From contig JAPLKG010000010.1 in assembly GCA_026388185.1 (NCBI GenBank), positions 62,001-126,000 of the forward strand: a stretch of DNA of 64,000 nucleotides. Reading direction: 5' to 3'. The notes under the pieces were generated by a model that was given only the letters and a program-made list of their open reading frames with translations, made no database searches and was not told the origin of the DNA. Origin of the DNA: Candidatus Eisenbacteria bacterium (lineage in GTDB: Bacteria; Eisenbacteria; RBG-16-71-46; JAFGJU01). Shown here piece by piece: positions 9,045-18,424 of this stretch; within the stretch, counting starts at the first letter, position 1; each line of letters starts with the position of its first letter. Position numbers and translations under genes: made by a program.

Positions 9045-12000
9045 ATGAGACAGTGGAAAGCGAGAAACAGGTGGGTTTTTCTCTCGACCGTTCTCTTGCT
9101 CGTGCTTCCCGCGTCGGCCTATGCGCTGGAGCATAGCTTCGCCGACCACTTCACGACTACTGCGTATAGAGACGACAGCAGCACTACCGCTCGGTGGGAC
9201 GTCTCAACGCCTGGTCGTCTGGAGCTCTGGCCGTTTCACATGAGTCTCGCAGGGAGCAAATGGTCTGACGTGGTTCCATACGGGGTAGCCGTTTCAGGCG
9301 ACTACGCCTACGTCACACTTCGCGGCTCAGGTCTTGCCGTGGTTAACATAAGCGATCCTGGAGCCCCGGTTCAGGTTGGGGCTTGCGTGACCCTGGGCGG
9401 GGCCTGGGCAGTGGCCGTTGACGGTGACTACGCATATTTGGCTGACGGCGCGGGCGGTCTCAAGGTGATCGACATCAGCGTTCCTGCCAGCCCGGTTGTT
9501 GTCTCGGTCTGCTCCGAGGGATTCGACGCTCGTGGAGTCGCGGTTTCCGGGGACTATGCTTACGTGGCATGCGCAACGTCTGGTCTCAGGGTTATAGACA
9601 TCAGTGACCCCGACAATCCTGCCCTGGTCGGCGGCCATGACACGCCCGGGCTTGCGGTCGAGGTCGCCGTTTCGGGTGATTATGCCTACGTGGCCGACAG
9701 TCAAAGCGGGCTGCAGGTGATGGACATCAGCGATCCGACTGCCCCGGATCTTGCGGGAACCTTTGCCACCGCCGACTCCGTTAAGGGAGTGGCCATCTCG
9801 GGGGACTGTGCCTTTCTCGCGGTTTATGGAGAAGGGCTCGAAATCTTGGACATCACCAATCCATTGTCTCCTTCTCTGAAGGGACAGTACAATACTCCCG
9901 GGCGGTGCACCGGAATTGAAGTTTCTGGAGACCGTGCGTACGTGGCAGACGGGCAGTCCGGGCTTGAGGCCATCGGAATATCGAATCCCGCCGAACCGGT
10001 CTTTGGAGACAGCTGCGATAGTCCAGGCTCGACGTACAAAGTGGTAGTTTCTGGTGGGTACGCTTATGCAACTGACAGTGACCAGGGCCTTCTTGTCATT
10101 AAGGTTGCAGAGCCCGTCGTGCCCCCGTTGTTCGTTGCGGAACTTGGTCTGGGTGACCCCGGCACGGCACTCGACGTTGCCGGGGATTACGCCTGCGTGG
10201 CCGTCGGCGCTCGACTCTCAGTTGTAGATATTAGCTCGCCCGCTTCACCCAGCGTGGCGGCCAGTTACGGGCCCATCACCGGAACCTTCACGGGTGTAGT
10301 GTGCAGCGGCGATTATCTCTACGCATCGAACACCGGCACTGGCTTTCAGGTTCTGGACATAAGCGATCCTATGTATCCTGATTCTGCCGGAAGCTGCTAC
10401 ATTACCGGCGGAGGCAACGGGATCTTCGTTTCCGGAAATTATGCTTACGTCACTACTGGAACGTCAGGGCTCAAAGCCGTGGACATCAGCCTGCCCTTCG
10501 CCCCGTCTGTTGCGGGGAGTTGCTCGCTGGCTGTAACGGGCAACGGTTTGGTTGTCTCCGGAGATTATGCTTACGTGGCCTCCGGAGGAGGCTTGCTTGT
10601 CGTCGACATTAGTGATCCTACGGCCCCTTCTCAGGTGGGGAGCTGCGGTACTCCGACTGCCGCCTGGTCGGTTTCCGTGTCGGGCGACTATGCCTACGTG
10701 GCCGCCGGAGCGTCAGGTCTCGTCGCGATAGATATTAGTGATCCGACCTCTCCTAACGCGGTTGGAGGCTGTCTCACTTCTGGAAGTGTGCGTTCCGTAG
10801 CGGTCTCGGGCAACTATGCCTACCTGGGTGACGAAGGCAAGTTTTATACTGCAAACATCACTGACCCTACCGATCCCGTCTTGGTCGGCGAGTGCTCGAC
10901 GGTGGGAGAGTGCCGTGGGATCGTTGTCTCGGGGGAGCACACCTACGTGGCCGATTACTCCGGATTTTTCGAGGTAAGACAGGTTTACGAACACCAGTTT
11001 GACCTGCAAAGGAACCGGGGGCAATCCATCGCGTTTTTTCAATCAGAAGACGAAATCTCGGCCGCGAGAGTCTTCCCTGCGCAGGTTGACTTGGTCTGCT
11101 GGTACGTGAGCGCCGACAGCGGCGCAAGCTGGAGTCAAGTGCCGACAGACGGCCAGTGGCACGCGCTCAGTTCGCCCGGGCACGATCTAATGTGGAGAAC
11201 GGAGCATTACTACAGAGCCTACGGAGTCAATCCTGCCTGCGATTTTGTCGAACTTCAGTGGAAATACGATTTCGCCGAGATAGATTCAGTGAAGGACATT
11301 CCAGAGGACGAAGGTGGATGGGTCCGGCTTCGTTTCAACAGGTCAGGACTTGACTTTCCCGCGCCTGAGAGAGTGCGGTCCGACGATGGTGAGGGAGGGA
11401 TAGTCTCAGATCCGTCAGAGAGGGTCACGACAGACGGCGGCACTTTCGGCGTCAACGCAACCACCACAGTAAACACCTATTTTGCACATCGACGCATAGA
11501 CGACATCGGCTTCATTGAGAAGCTCCTCGAGAAGGGTAACCGCGTGGAAGAGGACAGACCTGCCGCGGTAGATTCGTGGGATGGAATCGACGGCGCAGTT
11601 GAGATGCCATCCTCGATTGGTGACGCGCCGGCTTATGTGATGGGCGGGCATTACTACTACGTGAGTCAGGGTTCGGGAGGATTTCCGCCCGGCGTGTGGG
11701 AAGCCGTGGGGAGTGTCCCTGCGACTCAGCAGGATCAGTACTACTGTCTTGTTTCCACCCGGGCAGATTCCATGAGCACGTTTGAATATTCCGTATACTG
11801 TGTCACGACGCACACCGGTGCCGCCTCAACATATTTTGTCAGTCCGCCTGACAGCGGTTATAGTAAAGACAACCTGCCGCCCGGATCGCCTCGTGACCTT
11901 GGTGGTGAGTTTACTTATCCTCCGTCCATGCTCCATATCAGTTGGCTCAAGAACAGTGAACACGATTTCTCTCACTACGCAATCTACAAGGGAACGAGTG

Positions 12001-12470
12001 AGGATTTTGTTCCCGGCGAAAGCAATCGTATCGGGACGGCGTGGGATACGTCCTTTGTGGACGACCAGTTTGATCCAAACACGAACAATTACTACAAAGT
12101 GACGGCGTGGGACATACACGAGAACGAGGGCGGGTGGGGACTATTGACGCCGGAGGGCATAAGTGGGTCCGAGCAGCCGCCCGCTGTTCCTACGGTCGCG
12201 CTGCTCGAGCAAAACGTGCCCAATCCCTTCAATCCGGTCACGGCAATACGGTTCTCGACCTCACACTCCGGACGCGTGGCGTTGAGAGTGTATGACGTGA
12301 CGGGTCGGCCCGTGAGAACGCTCGTGCAGGAAATCAGAGGAGCGGGTCGATACGAAGTCAAATGGGATGGGCGTGATGACAATGGTCGCGGCGTTCCTTC
12401 CGGTGTTTATCTGTATCGACTGGAAGCGCCTTGGTATGGCGAAACCAGGAAAATGGTCTTGATCAAGTAG
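9045..12470 (+). CDS. Secreted LVIVD-repeat double propeller with FN3 and FlgD-like C-terminal tail
   Basis: An 1141-residue exported protein. The signal peptide is at residues 1-27 (cleavage after ASAYA). Residues ~75-645 hold about 14 LVIVD repeats of ~42 residues, each with a VSGDYAYVA strand and a VIDISDP strand, enough for two seven-bladed propellers. A region with no clear homology follows, then a fibronectin III domain near 945-1045. A FlgD-type Ig domain ends the protein, with PNPFNPVTAIRF, DVTGRPVRTL and a final KMVLIK. In related candidate phyla this tail is thought to act in secretion or surface sorting. LVIVD proteins are surface-exposed with unknown ligands. The ATG at 9045 is 7 nt after AGGAG. 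Confidence 0.9.
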   Translation: MRQWKARNRWVFLSTVLLLVLPASAYALEHSFADHFTTTAYRDDSSTTARWDVSTPGRLELWPFHMSLAGSKWSDVVPYGVAVSGDYAYVTLRGSGLAVVNISDPGAPVQVGACVTLGGAWAVAVDGDYAYLADGAGGLKVIDISVPASPVVVSVCSEGFDARGVAVSGDYAYVACATSGLRVIDISDPDNPALVGGHDTPGLAVEVAVSGDYAYVADSQSGLQVMDISDPTAPDLAGTFATADSVKGVAISGDCAFLAVYGEGLEILDITNPLSPSLKGQYNTPGRCTGIEVSGDRAYVADGQSGLEAIGISNPAEPVFGDSCDSPGSTYKVVVSGGYAYATDSDQGLLVIKVAEPVVPPLFVAELGLGDPGTALDVAGDYACVAVGARLSVVDISSPASPSVAASYGPITGTFTGVVCSGDYLYASNTGTGFQVLDISDPMYPDSAGSCYITGGGNGIFVSGNYAYVTTGTSGLKAVDISLPFAPSVAGSCSLAVTGNGLVVSGDYAYVASGGGLLVVDISDPTAPSQVGSCGTPTAAWSVSVSGDYAYVAAGASGLVAIDISDPTSPNAVGGCLTSGSVRSVAVSGNYAYLGDEGKFYTANITDPTDPVLVGECSTVGECRGIVVSGEHTYVADYSGFFEVRQVYEHQFDLQRNRGQSIAFFQSEDEISAARVFPAQVDLVCWYVSADSGASWSQVPTDGQWHALSSPGHDLMWRTEHYYRAYGVNPACDFVELQWKYDFAEIDSVKDIPEDEGGWVRLRFNRSGLDFPAPERVRSDDGEGGIVSDPSERVTTDGGTFGVNATTTVNTYFAHRRIDDIGFIEKLLEKGNRVEEDRPAAVDSWDGIDGAVEMPSSIGDAPAYVMGGHYYYVSQGSGGFPPGVWEAVGSVPATQQDQYYCLVSTRADSMSTFEYSVYCVTTHTGAASTYFVSPPDSGYSKDNLPPGSPRDLGGEFTYPPSMLHISWLKNSEHDFSHYAIYKGTSEDFVPGESNRIGTAWDTSFVDDQFDPNTNNYYKVTAWDIHENEGGWGLLTPEGISGSEQPPAVPTVALLEQNVPNPFNPVTAIRFSTSHSGRVALRVYDVTGRPVRTLVQEIRGAGRYEVKWDGRDDNGRGVPSGVYLYRLEAPWYGETRKMVLIK

Positions 12471-12505
12471 AATCTGCACCTGGGCGCACAGCGGGAGGCG
12501 TGTGT

Positions 12506-14914
12506 CTATTGCTCTGCTTCTGCCCGCTTGCGCATCTGGTCGATCATACCTTTTGTCGTGGCCATCATGAGCTTGAAACGTTCATCGTTGCGAAGGTTTT
12601 CCATGAGAGGGTCCAGGGAGCCGAGGCGATAGTCCCTCCACCCCGCATCAATTGCCCTCTCGAGCCATGCGTAGGCGTCTTCCTTGTTTCCTCGGACGGC
12701 GTTGATCGCAGCCACGTAATAGGGGACCTGCCGGGACTCATCTCCTTCCTTGAGCAACGCTTCGGCGAGAACTGCCGCCTCGCCAAGGAACTTCCCGGTG
12801 TCATCCTGTTTGCCGGTTTTCCAACATATGCAGCCCAAACACGTCATGACCGCTATGCATGTGACTCCACGCAGGTCCTTCGAGCAGAGTTCGAGCGCCT
12901 TTTCGTAGTATTGCCTCGCTTCGACAAGATTGCCCGAGTAGAACTCAACGTCACCGGCCCATATCAGTGTCTCGACCTCGTCTGGCGCGAGCGACAAGGC
13001 TTTCTTGCTGTGCGCACGCGCCTTGTCGAAGTCTCCTCGCGCAAGATACATGTACACGAATTCACGATGTGGATAGATGAAATCCGGCTGAAGTTCCAAG
13101 GCCTTGTGGAACCAGCGCTCCGCCTCGGCGTGGTTGTCCAGGCACATGTAAGCGTACCCCACGTTCGAGTACGAAAATGCGAATGTGGGATTGAGCGCGA
13201 GCCCCTTTCTTGCCCACTTCAACGCCTCTCCGTACTCACCCAAGGCAAGATGCGTCGTACCGATGTTTCCGACAGCGGGATAATAGTTGGGGTTGAGTTG
13301 AACGGATTTTCTATACGCTTCGAGCGCCTTGCGCCTCCAACCTTTTGCCATGAACGCGAGCCCGAGGGACTTGTGCGCCTCAGCGCAACCAGCGTCTATT
13401 GAAATTGCTTTCTCACTCGCTTCGATTGCGGAGTCGAGCCAGGTGGCTTCAAGACCGAACCTGCCCGTGCGTTGGCTGTAAGCGTCTCCCAGCCCGGCGT
13501 ACGCCAGGGCATAGTTGGGGTCGAGTTCCAGTGCTCTCTTGAAGAGCTCGATCGCGTTCTCGTTGTCCTGCCTGCGGTAGCGGTAGTAGTATTCGCGACC
13601 CTTGAGATAGTAGTCGTACGCCTCGAGATTCTCCGTGGGTTTTCTCTCGATCCGTTCCTTCACTTCCGGCGAGAGTTTGGCCTTGAGTGCCGCCGCGATG
13701 CTTTGCGCAACGTCGCTCTGTATGGCAAAAATGTCCTTCATCTCTCGATCGTAGGTCTCCGCCCATATTGGTTCGTCCGTCCTAGCGTCCACCAACTGAC
13801 TCACTATGCGAACGCGGTTGCCCGCGCGCCGCACACTTCCTTCCAGAATAGTGTTGACGTCGAGTTCGCGTCCTATCTCTCGAAGTGTCTTGTCACTGTG
13901 TTTGTAGCGCATCACCGAGGTGCGAGAGATGACCTTGAGCTCGGCGATCTTGGAAAGTTGCGTGATTATGTCCTCCGTGGTCCCGTCACTGAAATACTCG
14001 TCCTCCTTGTGTTCACTCAGACTTTTGAACGGAAGGACGGCGATAGACTTCTTGTCGATTCTTGCCTGTGCCACCAGTTGTCCTGCCACTCCGACCGTGC
14101 GGCCTTCGCTCAGGGCTCGCAAGTCGGCCAGCAGATCGACCATGCTCTGGTAGCGGTCGTCCGGGTTCTTGGCCAACGCCGTTTCCACGATGCTATCCAG
14201 AGCAATCGGTACTTCGTCGCGCAGAACCGAAACCGGTTTTGGATTCTCGTTCAAGATGGAGTACATGATCGCAGGCTCGTATTCGCCGCTGAAAGGCAAT
14301 CGGCCTGTCACGATTTCATAGAGGACGACCCCGAGCGACCAGATGTCAGTTCTCCGATCAACGTCCTCACCCCGAACCTGTTCCGGCGACATGTAAGCCA
14401 GGGTGCCCATAGTAGAACCGATACTGGTAAGCTTCGTCTCGCCGGTCGCCAGCTTGGCGAGACCGAAATCCATGATTCTTGCCTGTCCGTTGGGAGTCAC
14501 CATGATGTTGGCGCTCTTGATGTCGCGATGGACAATGCCCTTTTCGTGTGCCTCTCGCAACCCCTCCGCGACCTGGATGGTAACAGCTATGGCCTCGTTC
14601 AATCTGAGGGGGCCCGCCCTCATTCTGTCCTTCAGGCTCTCGCCCTCGACGCAAGCCATGGCTATGAAGGTCTGTCCGTCAACCTCGTCGACCTCATAGA
14701 TAGTGCAGATGTTGGGATGGTCCAGCGCGGAGGCTGCCTGTGCCTCGCGCACGAATCGTTCCTTTGCCTCTGCGTCGCGTATCAGCGTCGGTGGAAGGAA
14801 TTTTAGAGCAACAGTGCGTTTGAGCTTTGTGTCCTCGGCTCTGTAGACGATTCCCATACCGCCTTCACCCAGTTTTTCAAGGATTCGGTAATGGGAGACG
14901 GTTTTTCCGATCAT
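12506..14914 (-). CDS. Ser/Thr protein kinase with TolB-like and TPR domains
   Basis: An 802-residue Hanks-type kinase. The kinase domain spans residues ~5-270: glycine loop GEGGMGIVYRA, Lys in VALKFL, HRDIKSANIM catalytic loop, DFGLA, and a TxGTLAYMSPEQ activation-segment end, all intact. A TolB-like/FlgO-type domain follows (KSIAVLPFKSLS through FSDGTTEDIITQL and LEGSVRRAGNRVRI), then about 8 TPR units to the C-terminus. No transmembrane helix is evident, so it is probably cytoplasmic. The frame is open to 15010, but ATG 14914 is preferred because AAAGGG lies 9 nt upstream. It converges on the LVIVD gene with a 35-bp gap. The target is unknown. Confidence 0.9.
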   Translation of the reverse strand: MIGKTVSHYRILEKLGEGGMGIVYRAEDTKLKRTVALKFLPPTLIRDAEAKERFVREAQAASALDHPNICTIYEVDEVDGQTFIAMACVEGESLKDRMRAGPLRLNEAIAVTIQVAEGLREAHEKGIVHRDIKSANIMVTPNGQARIMDFGLAKLATGETKLTSIGSTMGTLAYMSPEQVRGEDVDRRTDIWSLGVVLYEIVTGRLPFSGEYEPAIMYSILNENPKPVSVLRDEVPIALDSIVETALAKNPDDRYQSMVDLLADLRALSEGRTVGVAGQLVAQARIDKKSIAVLPFKSLSEHKEDEYFSDGTTEDIITQLSKIAELKVISRTSVMRYKHSDKTLREIGRELDVNTILEGSVRRAGNRVRIVSQLVDARTDEPIWAETYDREMKDIFAIQSDVAQSIAAALKAKLSPEVKERIERKPTENLEAYDYYLKGREYYYRYRRQDNENAIELFKRALELDPNYALAYAGLGDAYSQRTGRFGLEATWLDSAIEASEKAISIDAGCAEAHKSLGLAFMAKGWRRKALEAYRKSVQLNPNYYPAVGNIGTTHLALGEYGEALKWARKGLALNPTFAFSYSNVGYAYMCLDNHAEAERWFHKALELQPDFIYPHREFVYMYLARGDFDKARAHSKKALSLAPDEVETLIWAGDVEFYSGNLVEARQYYEKALELCSKDLRGVTCIAVMTCLGCICWKTGKQDDTGKFLGEAAVLAEALLKEGDESRQVPYYVAAINAVRGNKEDAYAWLERAIDAGWRDYRLGSLDPLMENLRNDERFKLMMATTKGMIDQMRKRAEAEQ

Positions 14915-15274
14915 GAGAGTTTCCCTTTGGATGCCCATCTCGTCGTGTGTAAGCCTACCAAGCGCGGGTTGTCGCTCGGTAACCGGGCTTGAACACATGG
15001 AAATCTGCAAAGAGAACTACACATGTGATTCTACGCCAGGGCCGGCGCTAATTCAAGTCACTCTGGGCCGCGCGCAGGGGAGGACTCCTGGGTGCGTACG
15101 TTTCCGCCCCGGCGCCGGTGTTTTGCCGGAATCTCCGGCGATCCCGCGAGTCGCCTCTTTTGTGTGCTTGTAACTGGGGCAAAGCACGCTATTATTAGGC
15201 GGGAGCGGAACGCTTGAGTGATCTGGACTGGATTCTGAGCAGGAAATGGGAGGCCTGCCATCCCGGGTGGGGCT
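14915..15274. other. Divergent intergenic region of 360 bp
   Basis: It lies between the kinase gene and the PEP/pyruvate-binding operon. It holds a + strand promoter (15168-15195) and several short GC-rich inverted motifs around 15105-15145 (GCCGG/CCGGC). No ORF is supported. Confidence 0.5.
15168..15195 (+). promoter_or_regulatory. Sigma70-like promoter for the PEP-binding/receiver/phosphoesterase operon
   Basis: TTGTAA (15168-15173), a 16-nt spacer and TATTAT (15190-15195). The predicted transcript starts near 15202, about 70 nt before the ATG at 15275. Confidence 0.5.
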
Positions 15275-16942
15275 ATGAGCACCAAGGTTGTCCAACGACT
15301 GGGAGACGTAAGAAGTTATGGTGACGGGTCCCTGGGGGGAAAGGGTACCGGTCTGGTCAAGATCAACGAATATCTGCTTCCCCAAGCGAGCAAACTGAAG
15401 ACCTGGATTCTGACGACAAGTTTCTACGACAGGTTTCTCGAGCTTGACAAGAAATTCGGTGAAGAAGAACTGAAGGTCGTGGCCTCGATCCTGGCCGAAC
15501 TAGGGGACATCCCTGTAGGCGTCCGGTCATCGGCAACGGATGAGGCGGGCGTCGCTGCCGGGAGGATGTGTCCGATTCGCGCGGGAGAGAATACCTCCTT
15601 CATGCTTCCAAACAATCATCCCGATTTTTCCTCGCGTCTCAATCAGGTCGTTCAAGCGATCTATCATATCTACGGCGATTTTCTCGATAGGCAGCCGCAA
15701 GGCGGCCGCGAGAAAATGGCGATTGTGATAAACCCCATCCACGGAATAATCGACGAGACAATGGCGGGGCCCGTCCATTACCCGTACATCTCGGGAGTTG
15801 CGAATTCGTTTTTCCCCCACGCTCTCAAGGCTCAGAATCCGAACGAAGGCTTTGCACGAATCGCGTTCGGCCATGGATACGCGACAGTCTTGGACGACTT
15901 TCCGGTGATCTCCATGGCGACCATCAAGAACCCGATTCCGATAGAGCTGCTGCAAGTGGGCAACGGCCAGCAATTCTTCTACGCCCTCGACATGACGAAG
16001 AACCGGGAGCTTAGGGGAGAAGAACTCGAGACGATGAAGAAGCTCCACGTCAGGTTCGCCAATTATCACAAAATCAAATTACTTGGAATTCACAACAACC
16101 TGATCACCATCGAGGAATTGGTGCAGAACAATCATTTCGGGTTTCAACGCGGCCTCGTGGAGATTATGGAGATGATCTCTGCCAAGATCTCGTCCCGTTT
16201 TCAGATCGAATTCATTTTCAATATCGATTTCAAGAAGACGACGGAAGAGGACGGCGTGTTCCACGTCGTGCAGTTGACGCAACTGCCGGACCTGACGTTT
16301 GAAGCGATTGACATTCCAGACCGTGTGAAGCACACCTATCTCGCCCTGAGCAATTGCCAGGGACACGGGATCAAGAGGGGAGTCCGATTCGTCGTCGTCG
16401 TCTCGCCCTTTGTCTACACGAAGGACATGCAGGAGGCGGTGAGAGACAGGATATGTGGTATCAACCGCGAAATGCGCGAGCGAGGCCAGGACTACCTCAT
16501 CATCGTACCCGGTCGGCTTGGGAGCAAGAACCGAGATTGGGGAATCTACGTGGACTACAAGGACGTCGACAGAGCGGTTGCCATTTTTGAGTACGGCGTG
16601 GATGTGGCGGGTCGCCCGGAGCCGCTGCCCGAAGACTCCAGTATGACGGGCGGCATATACGGAAGCCATTTTCTATACATGATTCAGGGTGGATACGACG
16701 AAGAACAAAAACGACTCCAGACGCGGATGTACGGGACACAGGGGACTCATTTTCTCACCAACCTGATGAGTAACAATGTGGTGTACGGCTTCATTGCACC
16801 CACGCAGGACACGATTGATCCCTGGCTCTTCTCGACAACAAACGAGAGTGATCCCTTGTCTGTCTTGGCATTTCCGCACGGCGCCGCCGTCTATGCCGAT
16901 TCCTTCAGCCAGCGCTGCGTCGTCATCTCGGAGGATGAGTGA
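15275..16942 (+). CDS. PEP/pyruvate-binding domain protein (PPDK-N type), no phosphohistidine domain, paralogue A
   Basis: A 555-residue protein related to the N-terminal ATP-binding half of pyruvate phosphate dikinase and PEP synthase. Family residues seen: Lys23 in GSLGGKGTGL, Arg84 in VGVRSSATDE, Glu312 in QIEF and Gln333 in VVQLTQ. The Arg that normally follows in Q-x-R is Thr335 here. The swivelling His domain (GG-x-T-S/C-H) and the C-terminal PEP barrel are absent. In their place residues ~375-520 carry VPGRLGSKNRDWGIYV, then GSHF (463-466) and GTHF (490-493), shared with the two paralogues at 19319 and 22506. It may act as an ATP-dependent phosphotransfer or sensor protein rather than a full PEP synthase (inference). 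The receiver gene follows after 3 nt. Confidence 0.75.
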   Translation: MSTKVVQRLGDVRSYGDGSLGGKGTGLVKINEYLLPQASKLKTWILTTSFYDRFLELDKKFGEEELKVVASILAELGDIPVGVRSSATDEAGVAAGRMCPIRAGENTSFMLPNNHPDFSSRLNQVVQAIYHIYGDFLDRQPQGGREKMAIVINPIHGIIDETMAGPVHYPYISGVANSFFPHALKAQNPNEGFARIAFGHGYATVLDDFPVISMATIKNPIPIELLQVGNGQQFFYALDMTKNRELRGEELETMKKLHVRFANYHKIKLLGIHNNLITIEELVQNNHFGFQRGLVEIMEMISAKISSRFQIEFIFNIDFKKTTEEDGVFHVVQLTQLPDLTFEAIDIPDRVKHTYLALSNCQGHGIKRGVRFVVVVSPFVYTKDMQEAVRDRICGINREMRERGQDYLIIVPGRLGSKNRDWGIYVDYKDVDRAVAIFEYGVDVAGRPEPLPEDSSMTGGIYGSHFLYMIQGGYDEEQKRLQTRMYGTQGTHFLTNLMSNNVVYGFIAPTQDTIDPWLFSTTNESDPLSVLAFPHGAAVYADSFSQRCVVISEDE

Positions 16943-16945
16943 GCC

Positions 16946-18424
16946 ATGATCGTAGGAGAGCGCAGGCCCAATTTTTCCAGAAAGCCCGGCCGTGAATTCG
17001 CATTCATTCCGCGAATAATCAATCCCGTGAAGATGGCGAACGCACTGGTTCTATCGGCGGGAGAAGAAGTGCGACAGGCGGGGAGGGTCTTGCAGGAGCG
17101 CATGCCTTGGGTGAAGACGCAGGTACTGTCAAGTCCCACATCTGTGTCCGACTACAGATCCGATCAAGCGTCAGTGTTCATATTCGACGACACGGCCCTT
17201 ACCATCATCGACGCGGACAAGATACGAGAGAAAAACAGAGACGCGGTCCTGGTTCTGCTGACGTCGAACCCGTTCATCTATTGCTCTCCGCCGCAAGTGG
17301 CGCGGGAGAAATTCCCTTACACGTCCAAATCCGACCTCGTCTTTGCGATGAACAACAAGGACTTTCCTCCTCAGCAGGTCATCACCTCCGTGGTGAGGGC
17401 GGCGGAGGATCTGTTGAATATCGAGAAATATTCGAGGGCCAAACGGTTCATTTTTCTGATCGTTGATGACGAACCGCGCTGGTTCTCTCAGTTTCTGCCG
17501 GTGCTCTACGGCATCATCGGGCAGCGCGCCGACGTTATGATCACCAGAACCTATGAGGAGACGCTGAGATTTCTCTTCGGCGTCGAGAAGGAATCGGAAA
17601 TCGACAAAGAAGGTTATCGTTTCTTGGGCTACGGTGACGACGTGGTCTGTCTGATTACCGACATATTCTTTCCAAAAGGGAACGATCTCAGTTGTGATGC
17701 CGGTATAGACCTGCTGAGGCTGGCGCGGGAGTACTATCCGCGCTATCCCATAATCATTGCCTCCAAGGCAAGGGTGGCGGATGAGTTGAAGGACGTGGGC
17801 TTCGTTCTTCCCAAGGGAGATCCGGGAAGCCTGGAGAAACTCAGAGATTACCTACAGAATTTCACCGGCATGGGCGATTTTGTCGTCTGCGACAAGACGG
17901 GCGAAGAGCTGCGCCGCGCGAAGAACATTCACGAGGTGTATGAGCTCATACTCGAGGCCGAGAAGGAGACGGACGAGGCCCGGAAGTTGCGAGAGCTGAT
18001 ACAAGTCTATGCCGACAACGATCACTTCTCGACGTGGCTCTATATGCACAGTTTTAGGGAACTGGGAGATCTATTGAGACCCCAGCAGAGCAAGGGGCGC
18101 GCGCTTTTCAGCACGCTGAAGAGACATCTGCGGAGAGAAATACTGCGTATGGATTACACGCCACTGAACATTGAAGGTAACAAGATTTTTGAGCTCGACG
18201 ATCTCTTGCGACTGCTCAGAACAGTCAACGCAGATAAACTACAGCCTTTCTCGGACAACGATGCGTTTTCCTCCTGGCTGGACAGGAAGGGTTATCCCGA
18301 ACTGGCGGAAGAGTTCCGCCCCATCCACATGAGCGGAGAGAAATTGCGGGAGACGTTGGTACATCTTGTCGAGAAATGGGTAGGCATCTATCGGGGGAAC
18401 AACGGAGAAAATGGCTGTGGCTGA
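16946..18424 (+). CDS. Two-receiver response-regulator-like protein with C-terminal internal repeat
   Basis: A 492-residue protein. Residues ~31-140 look like a degenerate receiver fold. Residues ~167-300 form a receiver with the acidic pair D174-D175-E176, phosphorylatable D239 (LITDIFF), S273 and K290 (LPKGD), so all key positions are present. The C-terminal ~170 residues are helical and contain a duplicated ~25-residue motif, D-N-D-x-F-S-x-W-L-(x6)-E-L-(x4)-R-P, at about 357-379 and 437-459. There is no DNA-binding domain. It lies 3 nt after the PPDK-N paralogue A and overlaps the phosphoesterase by 14 nt, so the three are co-translated. It probably relays signals to partner proteins (inference). 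Confidence 0.72.
   Translation: MIVGERRPNFSRKPGREFAFIPRIINPVKMANALVLSAGEEVRQAGRVLQERMPWVKTQVLSSPTSVSDYRSDQASVFIFDDTALTIIDADKIREKNRDAVLVLLTSNPFIYCSPPQVAREKFPYTSKSDLVFAMNNKDFPPQQVITSVVRAAEDLLNIEKYSRAKRFIFLIVDDEPRWFSQFLPVLYGIIGQRADVMITRTYEETLRFLFGVEKESEIDKEGYRFLGYGDDVVCLITDIFFPKGNDLSCDAGIDLLRLAREYYPRYPIIIASKARVADELKDVGFVLPKGDPGSLEKLRDYLQNFTGMGDFVVCDKTGEELRRAKNIHEVYELILEAEKETDEARKLRELIQVYADNDHFSTWLYMHSFRELGDLLRPQQSKGRALFSTLKRHLRREILRMDYTPLNIEGNKIFELDDLLRLLRTVNADKLQPFSDNDAFSSWLDRKGYPELAEEFRPIHMSGEKLRETLVHLVEKWVGIYRGNNGENGCG

Noticed and set aside
12431-14806. Two long + strand frames (323 and 444 residues) opposite the kinase
   Set aside because: Shadows of the GC-rich kinase/TPR gene; no protein-like motifs or ribosome sites.
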